Part shown: positions 23,132-31,699 of the stretch, piece after piece
Numbering within the stretch: position 1 is the first letter of the stretch
Layout of the letters: the number at the start of each line of letters is the position of its first letter
From: Homarus americanus
Taxonomy: Eukaryota > Arthropoda > Malacostraca > Decapoda > Nephropidae
Assembly: GCF_018991925.1 (NCBI RefSeq)
Contig: NW_024735554.1
Coordinates: forward strand, 4,157,557-4,221,556
Direction: 5' to 3'
Length of the DNA stretch: 64,000 nucleotides
Notes under the pieces: model-generated
Databases searched by the model: none
What the model was told of the DNA's origin: nothing
Seen by the model: the letters and a program-made list of their open reading frames with translations, nothing else
Program-made: the position numbers and the translations under genes

Positions 23132-23455
23132 CGGGGGGGGAGGGAGGGAGATAGTGAGGGAGGGAGGGAGGGAGATAGTGAGGGAGGGAGGAGATAGTGG
23201 GGAGGGAGGGAGGAGGAGATAGTGGGGAGGGAGGGAGGGAGGGAGATAGTGAGGAGGGAGATAGGTGAGGGAGGGAGGGAGGAGGAGATAGGAGGAGGGA
23301 GATAGTGGGGAGGGAGGGGACAGAGGGAGGGAGGGTGAGATAGTGAAGGAGGGAGGGAGATAGTGGGGGAGGAGGGGATAGTGAGGGAGGGAGGAGGAGA
23401 TAGTGAGGGAGTGGGATAGTGGGGAGGGCGGGAGATAGTGAGGGAGGGAACGTGG
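23132..23455. repeat. GGGAGGGAGATAGTGA minisatellite
   Basis: About fifteen units of variable length, each a run of GGGA repeats ending in GATAGTGA or GATAGTGG. Confidence 0.9.
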
Positions 23456-23561
23456 AGAGAGTAATTACCTGTGTTTTATTACTCTGAAGGCTTAAGAGGT
23501 TTAGTAAACCATAGTGTTGGAGGTACTCATGATTGGCTTTAACTTCGTTGCTGGTTATTAA

Positions 23562-24103
23562 TGATGAGATGATGATGATGATGATGATGATGGTGATGTG
23601 ATGAGGATGATGGTGATGTGATGATGATGATGATGATGATGAACACAAACACCACACCACACCACACTACACCACCACACCACCACACCTGCACCACACT
23701 CACACCACACCACACCACCACACCACTACACTACACCACACCACACCACACTACACCACACACCACCACACCACTACACCACCACACTACACCACACCAC
23801 CACACTACACCACACCACCACACCACCACACCACACTACACCACCACACCACACTACACTGCCACACTACACCACACCACCACACCACACCACACCACAC
23901 CACCACACCACCACACCACCACACCACTACACTACACTACACCACACCACCACACCACTACACTACACTACCACACCACACTACACCACACCACACTACA
24001 CCACCACCACACTACACCACACCACACTACACCACACCACACTACACCACCACCACACTACACCACACTACACCACACCACACTACACCACCACCACATA
24101 ACT
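23562..24103. repeat. (GAT)n then CACCACACTACACCA array
   Basis: Imperfect GAT triplets to about 23,642, then 460 bases built from CACCA, CACTA and CCACA pentamers in irregular order. The 164-codon His/Thr frame is not a protein. Confidence 0.9.
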
Positions 24104-24239
24104 CATCACTAGAATATATTGTACACGGTTATCACCGCTTGAGTTATAGGCTTCGGTACGCCAGGCTAAGCTAGTTTAAGCCTGGCGATGTGGTGGCGAG
24201 CTGATGCCTTGTATATTGTAGGATATTTATAGCTGTTTG

Positions 24240-24425
24240 GATCATGGGTGACGTATAGCTGTGAGGGAAGTATTTATAGTGAGAGTTAGCTTTGATGGAA
24301 GTATTTAAAAGGGAACTTAGCTTTGAAAGAAATATTTAAAAGGGAACTTAGCTCTGAAGGAAGCATCTATAATGAAACTTAGCTGTGAAAGAACTGCTTA
24401 AAATGAAACTTGGCTTTTGAAAGAA
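24240..24425. repeat. 37-bp AACTTAGCT minisatellite
   Basis: About five degenerate copies of a unit of roughly 37 bases: (G/A)AACTTAGCT, then TTGAAAGAA, then TATTTAAAAGG. It is less simple than its neighbours and diverged, so it is probably older. Confidence 0.75.
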
Positions 24426-24730
24426 GTTACAGTGCCAGTGTAGAGCAGGTAGATAGGCACTCATCAGTGGCACTATGTAGAGCCAGCGAGTGTCGGGCTA
24501 GTGAGGGCCTTATTACCTACAGAGAGAGACAAGTGCAGGCGCTATCAGAGGTCAAACAAGCGGGTGGGTGGTTGGTGGTGGGTGGTGGTAGGTAGTGGCG
24601 GGTAGTGGCCGGCAGTAGATGGATGGAGTAATCTAAGCCCCTGGTATCAGAGGACAGTGTCGATATTAATAGATAACAGTGAATGTGAGTCAGGCACTGT
24701 AGACACTGTTAATATATTACCTTAATGACT

Positions 24731-24912
24731 CACACCCTCCACCCACTCACGCACCCTCCACCCACTCACGCACCCTCCACCCACTCACGCACCCTCCACC
24801 CACTCACGCACCCTCTACCCACTCACCCTCCTCACACACCCTCCACCCACACACACCCCCACACACACTCCCACGACCACCATCCACCATCACACCCTCC
24901 CCCCCCCACCCA
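24731..24912. repeat. ACTCACGCACCCTCCACCC 19-bp minisatellite
   Basis: Four near-identical 19-base units, then degenerate CACACCCTCC and CCCACACA sequence. Confidence 0.9.
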
Positions 24913-25029
24913 CACACCCACATAAGATAGGCTCAGTCATGTCAATATTGTTGTTTATGTGTGTAGCTAATATAACACTCCCCTAGATACACATCGGCGG
25001 TGTATTGATTATTTATATAGTAGTGTTAG

Positions 25030-25096
25030 CTTAGGTTTGGTTAGGTTTGGTTAGGTTAGGTTAGGTTAGGTTAGGTTAGGTTAGGTTAGGTTTGGA
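25030..25096 (+). repeat. Interstitial telomeric repeat (TTAGG)n
   Basis: At least eight perfect consecutive TTAGG units (25,051-25,090), preceded by TTAGG/TTTGG variants. TTAGG is the ancestral arthropod telomere repeat. Ordinary sequence continues on both sides, so this is an internal copy and not a chromosome end. Confidence 0.9.
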
Positions 25097-25156
25097 GAAT
25101 TTCGTCTCTTTGGCCATAGTTCCTTAATCATCGTGTGGAGGACGACCTATAGTTTA

Positions 25157-25160
<4 letters not shown>

Positions 25161-25195
<35 letters not shown>

Positions 25196-25347
25196 ACTTG
25201 GAAAAAGAAACCCCTCAGACGGGAGAATCATCCATCAGTTAGGTCAGGTCAGACGGGCATCGAGTCTTCCAAAACACAGCCAATGGGAAGAAGGTAAAGA
25301 AAAGAGTATCAATGGTGGTAAAGAATCCTGTCTATCCATGGTCTCCT

Positions 25348-25398
<51 letters not shown>
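25161..25398. repeat. (GT)n and (AC)n microsatellites
   Basis: GT run at 25,161-25,193 and AC run at about 25,350-25,398, with 156 bases of ordinary sequence between. Confidence 0.95.
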
Positions 25399-25399
<1 letters not shown>

Positions 25400-25499
25400 A
25401 TGTAATAAAACAAACCCTAGCACCGCCCCCACACACACTTACCTTCCAAGCCAAAACAACAAATAAATCGAACACAATCAGACACCTGTTCAATACAAT

Positions 25500-26345
25500 C
25501 CCCCTACTTGGCGCTTTATTCCCTTGTATTGGGTCGTTGGTTCTCCCACCTCGAGCAATCCCGCGGCCCCCACATATGACACCCAGGGCCTCGGTAGCAC
25601 CCCGTTAGAATATGAAGATGGTCTCTGTAATATGCATCTCGGGTAACAAATGCCGGCGATGTGTGGGATGGGCTCCGGCGAATATTGTCTGTTATTGGAC
25701 CTCGTCTCGATCGGTGCGCTATGGTCCCGGCTTGGGCTTCGATGAGCTCTTGGCAGTTTTATTATGGCGCGATTCCCACCGAATTATCGTCGTTTTGGGC
25801 GTTATTACTGGCGGTGTTTGGTGTTAGGTGGTGTTCTAGTGTTGAGAGTGAGGTTGTCTGTACGTGTGGTATGTCTCGTGAGTCAGTGGTCTTTGTTGTG
25901 GAGGGTAAGTTTTCGAATATAAAAATCTGCCATTGCCATACTCAACACGCCATCTTCATACATTTATATGTTAGCCACCTGACTCCTGGGCAGTTGGCGG
26001 CGGCTGGTAAGGGACTCTAGCCTCCACTATCACCCTGTCAGAAGGTTCAGTTCCCCGCAGCAGACTGACAGAGAGTTACGCCCCGGATCCTGCAAGGGTA
26101 TTAGGCGAGGGAAAACAGCTGCGCGGGACAAAAAGAGAAAATGGGGTATTATTGGTAGCCGCAAGATGATGTGGAATTGATTTTGTAACAGATATAAATG
26201 GCAGCGTTCAATATTGGCTCTCCAAGTTGCCCAGGCCGTGTAAAGACTCCACTCGCCCTTAATTCACCTCCCGATCTTCACAGTCTTGTAAAAAAAAAAA
26301 TATTGACCCGACTTTTCAGAATTATTTTAAAACACGAAGTTGATA
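25500..26345. other. CpG-bearing unique sequence, no gene recognised
   Basis: Free of simple repeats and richer in CG than its surroundings (GCCGGCGATG, CTCGTCTCGATCGGTGCGC, ATGGCGCGATTC). Two overlapping frames (25,612-25,827 and 25,661-26,020) cross it. I do not recognise either, and no splice-linked neighbour exon is evident. It could be a regulatory island or a single exon of an unknown gene. Confidence 0.4.
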
Positions 26346-26394
26346 TTTTGGTTCATATTTTCAGTAGAGAGGAACGCGGGGAGATAACAAGGTG

Positions 26395-26600
26395 TGGGGA
26401 GGAAAGGGGGGAGTGTGTGGGGAGGGGAGGAAGTGTGTGTGTGGGGAGGGGAGGGTGTGTGTGTGTGTGTGGGGAGGGAGGAAGGGTGTGTGTGTGTGTG
26501 TGTGTGAGGGAGGAGGGAGTGTGTGTGGGGAGGGAGGAGGGAGAGTGCGTGTGGGGAGGAGAAGAGGGGAGTGAGTGGGGAGGTAATGGTGGGGAGGGGA
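26395..26600. repeat. GTGTGTGGGGAGGGAGG array
   Basis: Imperfect tandem of GT runs separated by GGGGAGGGAGGA. Frames through it are Gly/Cys/Val low complexity. Confidence 0.85.
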
Positions 26601-26699
26601 CCCTGTGCGTCACATCCTCGTGGTCAATAATGGTAATGGAAGGATGATGACAGACGCTTCTCTCTTAGACTGAGTCAGGTGAAGGAGCCGCCTGGGGTC

Positions 26700-27540
26700 A
26701 GTAGGAGCCTCCATCACCCCCTCCTCCCGGTACCTCCATCACCCCCTCCTCCCGGTACCTCCATCACCTCCCTCTCCCTCCCGGTACCTCCATCATCACC
26801 CCTCCTCCCGGTACCTCCATCACCCCTCCCTCCCGGTACCTCCTCCATCACCCCTCTCCTCCCGGTATCACCCATCACCCCCTCCTCCCGGTACTTCCTC
26901 CATCACCCTCCTCCCCGGTACCTCCATCACCCTCCTCCCGGTACCTCCATCACCCCCTCCCTCCCGGTACCTCCATCATCGCCCTCCTCCCGGTACCTCC
27001 ATCACCCTCCTCCCGGTAACCTCCATCACCCCTCCTCCCGGTACCTCCATCACCCCTCCTCCCGGTATCACCTCCATCACCCCCTCCTCCCGGTACCTCC
27101 ATCACCCCTCCCGGTACCTCCATCACCCTCTCCCTCCCGGTACCTCCATCACCCCTCCTCCTGGTACCTCCATCACCCTCCCGGTACCTCCATCACCCCC
27201 ACCTCCCGGTACCTCCATCACCCCTCCCCGGTACCTCCATCACCCCCTCCCTCCCGGTACCTATCACCCCTCCCTCCCGGTACCCCATCACCCCTCCTCC
27301 CGGTAATACCTCCATCACCCCTCCCTCCCGGTACCTCCATCACCCTCCTCCCGGTACCTCCATCACCCCTCCCTCCCGGTACTCCATCAAAATCCTCCTC
27401 CCGGGTACCTCCATCACCCCCTCCTCCCCGGTACTTCCATCACCCCCTCCTCCTGGTACTCTCCATCACCCCCCTCCCTCCTGGCAGGGCCTCCATCACC
27501 CCCTCCTCCCGGTACCTCCATCACCCCCTCCTCCCGGTAA
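26700..27540. repeat. CCTCCCGGTACCTCCATCACC 22-24-bp minisatellite
   Basis: About 35 tandem units, each with CCCGGTACCTCCATCAC and a C-run of variable length. Many units differ only by one base in the C/CTCC stretch. The 304-codon Pro/Ser/His frame is an artefact of the array. Confidence 0.95.
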
Positions 27541-28469
27541 TGTTGCGCCTCTCTGTGTTCACCTCTGAAGGCTGGCACGGGTCCAAAGGCTAATTTAATA
27601 ACTCAATTATTCCTACTATTTCACCAGACTCTCCTTTTAAAAATGTTGTAATAAAATGTTGGGGTGAGACGTCAAGTTTTTTCCCCCTCTTACAGCATTA
27701 GAGGAAATATATTAGGTTAGGATAGGATAGGATAGGTCTGGTTAGATGAGGTTAGGTTAGGTGTACAGAGGTAAATAGATAACATTGTTGGCGGCCGTTC
27801 AATGTTTAATACTGTATTATCATCACCTTACGCCAGCCTATGTTGTGTTACAGAAAGCTTCCTATTATTATGTAACAAAGTCTATGACGTTATAATGGTT
27901 CATAAACTTTCGACTCTCCTGCTCAGAGGGTTCATTCACCTTCTTGGGTTTGGAACAGATTCTACACACATACTGAGGTTTGTTTTCCACGGCTGTCTCT
28001 TGTTATCTGTGTGTGTGGGGGGGGGCCGCTAGCAGTCATTCATTCTCTCCCATCTTGAAACAATACACTTCCAGGTGCTGACGACCATCAAAACTCATCC
28101 CTCTCCTCTTGTCCCCTTCATAAACTATACAAATATATCAAGGACATTGACTCTATTTCCCCATGTAGTAAAGGATCTCCCAGTTACGCCGCCAGTGATA
28201 ACCCGATTCTAACACTGTAGGGCGGGGGGGCTGGCGGGGGGCGGGAGGTGGGGTAGGAAGGGGGAGGATCTCTCAGCTGGATAATAGCGTTTTAACGTTA
28301 GTCAGAATAAAATCCCTAAGGTTAGGTCTTGTCAATTAGTAAAGTCTTTAGTCTTAATGTATTTATCTAAGCATCAAACATCAAGATTTGTGGCTTTTTA
28401 GTGTTTTAATTTGGTTTATTTTGTAATAATTTGTGCAGAATTTTGGCCATCATAACAGACGCGGCCAGG
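27541..28469. other. Intergenic, no gene seen
   Basis: Ordinary sequence. A degenerate telomere-like patch, TTAGGATAGGATAGG, lies at about 27,713-27,765. A G-rich run is at 28,215-28,270. No gene was found. Confidence 0.5.
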
Positions 28470-28585
28470 GTGTGTGGGTGGATGGATGGGTGGGTGGGTG
28501 GGTGAGAGTGTGGGTGTTTGGGTGGGTAGGTGGGTGGGTGGGTGAGATTGTGGGTGTTTGGGTGGGTAGGTGGGTGGGCATGGTG
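28470..28585. repeat. GGTGGGTGGGTG array with 44-bp higher unit
   Basis: GGGTGGGT tetramers. A segment of about 44 bases containing GAGAGTGTGGGTGTTTGGG is duplicated. Confidence 0.85.
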
Positions 28586-29077
28586 GCGTGGAAGCCATGA
28601 CGTATATCCTAACTTTTGTAAAAACTCAAACTTATTAAGCTTCCGTACATAGTTTTTTGGCTGTGTTGGTAGAGCACTCAAAATAAATAATTTATGAAAA
28701 TGGTCTGCCATTCTCGAAATAATGAGGGACTAACAAACAAGTTGATGTGTCAGTACGTGTGTTAGTAATCAGGACATTTTCAGGGCCCGCCTCCCATCCG
28801 CTGCACCGCTCACATAATTGGCTGATCATAATTATTTTTTTTTTTTGGAGGGAAAGGACCTCTAGCGGGCGACACAGTGAGCAGCGACAGTGTTGAAAAA
28901 AATAAAGAAATAGATAGATAGATGATGATGATGGTGGTAATGGAGGAAGATGGACGATAAAGATAGTGATAAAGATAGAGAGAGAGATGAAGCGAGGAGA
29001 TATTAGCGACAAGGACGGCGGCGCCATAAGTCATGTCATCAGAAAGCAATTACTGGCGGGCGGCTGGAGCTAGCGGC
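28586..29077. other. Intergenic, no gene seen
   Basis: Ordinary sequence with a GATA-rich patch at 28,910-28,985 and a CpG patch GGACGGCGGCGCCATAAG at 29,013-29,030. CGGCGCCATAAGT recurs at about 30,799. No gene was found. Confidence 0.5.
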
Positions 29078-29462
29078 CACCCACCCACCCACCCACCCAG
29101 CTCGACCATCCAACCACTCACCCCCCCCCATAGCCACCCACCCCAACCACCAACCCACTTTACGTACACCCACCCTAGGTCACCCTCCACCCTAGGTCAC
29201 TCCACCCTAGGTCACCCTCCACCCTAGGTCACTCTCCACCCTAGGTCACCCTCCATCCTAGGTCACCCTCCATCCTAGGTCACCCTCCACCCTAGGTCAC
29301 CCTCCACCCTAGGTCACTCTCCACCCTAGTCACTCTCCACCCTAGGTCACCCTCCACCCTAGGTCACTCCACCCTAGGTCACCCTCCACCCTAGGTCACT
29401 CTCCACCCTAGGTCACCCTCCATCCTAGGTCACCCTCCATCCTAGGTCACCCTCCACCCTAC
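29078..29462. repeat. CCACC patch and CCCTAGGTCACCCTCCA 17-bp minisatellite
   Basis: (CCCA)n to 29,098, then from about 29,168 around sixteen copies of CCTAGGTCACCCTCCAC with CTCTCC and CATCC variants. Confidence 0.9.
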
Positions 29463-29470
29463 AGGTCCCG

Positions 29471-29496
29471 GGGGGGTTAATCTTCAGGTGATCCGT
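29471..29496 (+). mobile_element. MITE end fragment
   Basis: GGTTAATCTTCAGGTGATCC matches the left terminus of the 31,157-31,307 element. Only the end is present. A further end-like copy lies at 31,511-31,540 (TCTAAACTTCAGGTGAT). Confidence 0.5.
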
Positions 29497-29639
29497 GTAG
29501 TCTAGTAAAAAATGAATGAATTACAATTATTAAGTATATGTGTTAAGACAAAAGAGCGTATTATAAGAGGATCTATAAGAGGATCGAGTTGTATTTTGTT
29601 TTCTAGCATCCCTTTACGAACCTCTTAACTCCTTCCTAA

Positions 29640-29755
29640 CCCTCACTACTCTCTTCCCCTCAACCCCCCTCTTCCCCTCAACCCCCCTCTTCCCCTCAAC
29701 CCCCCTTTCCCCTCAACCCCCCTTTCCCCTCAACCCCCCTTTCCCCTCAATATCT
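29640..29755. repeat. CCCCTCAACCCCCCTTTC minisatellite
   Basis: Six tandem units of 16-18 bases. The first units carry CTCTTCC and the later ones CTTTCC. Confidence 0.9.
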
Positions 29756-29867
29756 AAAACAGCGTGTTTGATCATATGTGAGGTACCTTTCTCCAGAACT
29801 AGAGAAATGACGTTTGAATCTATAGATCTTTGCTGGAGTTGAGGTGGAGTAGAGAAAACCATGTGTT

Positions 29868-30067
29868 GGGAGTGTGGCTGTTGGGAGTGTGGCTGCTGGG
29901 AGTGTGGCTGCTGGGAGTGTGGCTGTTGGGAGTGTGGCTGTTGGGAGTGTGGCTGTTGGGAGTGTGGCTGCTGGGAGTGTGGCTGCTGGGAGTGTGGCTG
30001 CTGGGAGTGTGGCTGCTGGGAGTGTGGCTGTTGGGAGTGTGGCTGCTGGGAGTGTGGCTGCTGGGAG
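29868..30067. repeat. TGGGAGTGTGGCTGC 15-bp minisatellite
   Basis: About fourteen near-perfect 15-base units that differ only at one base (CTG or TTG). Because 15 is a multiple of 3, the array is open in all three plus frames and in a minus frame, giving repeated WECGC, GVWLL and GSVAA peptides. I do not regard any as a gene. Confidence 0.95.
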
Positions 30068-31156
30068 TAGGAGTGAGATGGAGTATTGACAGCGTAGGAG
30101 GTGAGTTGTAAGCAAATCTAAAACCAAGATAAACTTTTTGTTATTTCTTGGGATGTTGTTGTTAAAGATATATCAGGGTTAGTGACGTCTAGAATGGTAT
30201 AGTGTTGGAAACGTTTTAGTACAGGTTGTGTTGAATTGATGACGAGAGTATTGTGAAGACTTTGTTTATGCAAGAGTAGAGATACCCTTTTGGCCTCTCC
30301 GTGCAGTTGTTTTGGTTTCGAGTTGTGATTTATTTATTATGAGATCCTAAGTGAAAACACAAGTCAAACCTCCTCCCCCAGAGCTACTTCCTCACCCCCA
30401 TCCCCCTTACTTCCCCATGATTATCTTCCCATTTCTGCCTCCCCATGATCATCCTCCCCATAATCATCCTCCCCCTTGGACCTAACAGTCAACTTCATTA
30501 CGCCAACGATCCTATAAATGACGCCTTCTGGAGGAGGAAACACGCCGCTGGCAACTCATTCCCGCCCCGCCGAGAAACAGTCGTAGCTTTCCATTATCAA
30601 TTAAGGCTAAACATCGAACTGTGTACACCTTCTCCCATATTAATTCTCATTATTCACTCTAAATAAACATACACAGTAAGTTGATCCATCGTAAATAGAT
30701 AAGGGAAAATCAGAAGGAAAAGGGGCAACAGGAAAGACAAAGTGACGAAGGTGGAAACGAAGAGATGTAAACATTGGCAGTCACTCAGTCAGTCGTCGCG
30801 GCGCCATAAGTTATCGTTAAAAAGGTGTTATGGCGGTAGAGCCGATGAAGGAGAATGGAGGCTCTTCTTATTCCCGCATCTCCACCCTCGATTTATGTTC
30901 ATTACTTGATGGTTGATTTTTGGGAGGTTATTGATTCCTCTTCCTGTCTGCTGCTGGTGCGGGAGGGGGGGGGGGGCTTTTGAATCTTGTTATGACTTAA
31001 TGTTTTCTGTGAATGCATGAATTTTTTTTTTTTCGCGGTTATTCATACTGTTACGGTTTATTTCGTCTTTTCTGTTATTCTATCAACTCTGTTATTGTGT
31101 TACGTTACTGTTACAGGTACTAAAGAATTAATTTATCTAATCATCTAGTGAAATAA
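30068..31156. other. Intergenic, no gene seen
   Basis: Ordinary sequence. The 73-codon frame at 30,445-30,666 matches nothing known. Positions 30,780-30,900 carry CGGCGCCATAAG and a repeat-free CpG patch. A homopolymer G run (30,965-30,976) and a T run (31,021-31,033) follow. Confidence 0.5.
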
Positions 31157-31307
31157 GTTAGGGTGTCTAATCTTCAGGTGATCCTTAATACTACTGTGAT
31201 TGGCTAACGTCAAGATGTAAAAGTAACCACAAGAAATATTAAGAAAGACAGATCACCTGAAGAATCTCCACCCAAGCTTGTTTCACCTAAAGATTAACCA
31301 CCCTAAC
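31157..31307. mobile_element. Short inverted-repeat element (MITE)
   Basis: A 151-base element with terminal inverted repeats of about 25 bases differing at three positions. The left end starts GTTAGGGTGTCTAATCTT; the right end, read on the minus strand, starts GTTAGGGTGGTTAATCTT. Both continue (C/T)AGGTGA. An inner GATCACCTGAAGA also inverts the left arm. It has no coding capacity. Partial copies lie at 7,054-7,105, 29,471-29,496 and 31,511-31,540, which supports a mobile family. No clear target duplication was seen. Confidence 0.6.
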
Positions 31308-31426
31308 GCACGCTATTTGGGTGGATGAGGTTTGGTTAGGTTACGTCTCTTGTTTATGGTGTAGAAACTTATGTGGATTTAGGCAGTATTCACCTCCATT
31401 ACCACCGGTGTACACGTTCCTAACCT

Positions 31427-31508
31427 GTAGCCTTAATCGTGACCTGTACCCCTCATCGTGACCTGTACCCCTCACTGTGACCTGTACCCCTCACTGTGAC
31501 CTGTAACA
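31427..31508. repeat. GACCTGTACCCCTCACTGT 19-bp minisatellite
   Basis: Four tandem 19-base units, the first with TAATCG or TCATCG in place of TCACTG. Confidence 0.9.
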
Positions 31509-31659
31509 TTAACTAGGATGTCTAAACTTCAGGTGATAATCCAAATGTTCTTACTCTATTTCGTCCCGTGACCTTGGCATCTCAACTTATTTCCTCTAAA
31601 CATAAACTTGATCATTTTTTCCAACAAACATTCATTCAGTCCAAAACTCACACCCACAC

Positions 31660-31661
<2 letters not shown>

Positions 31662-31698
<37 letters not shown>
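31662..31698. repeat. (GA)n microsatellite
   Basis: GA run of about 18 copies followed by four GTA triplets. Confidence 0.95.
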
Positions 31699-31699
31699 A

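Noticed and set aside
25030..25096. True chromosome end
   Set aside because: TTAGG copies are few and ordinary sequence continues on both sides for tens of kilobases.
26679..27593. 304-codon Pro/Ser/His open frame
   Set aside because: It is a 23-bp minisatellite read in one frame. There is no start context, domain, splice site or codon bias of its own.
28406..28711. His/Pro/Thr-rich 101-codon frame, minus strand
   Set aside because: Half of it is the antisense of the GGGTGGGT array; the rest has no motif.
24731..30067. CRISPR arrays
   Set aside because: Several regular arrays exist, but they are head-to-tail repeats without unique spacers, and the genome is eukaryotic.
29747..30127. ATLPA-type repeat protein, minus strand
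   Set aside because: Product of the 15-bp minisatellite, with equally open frames on the plus strand.
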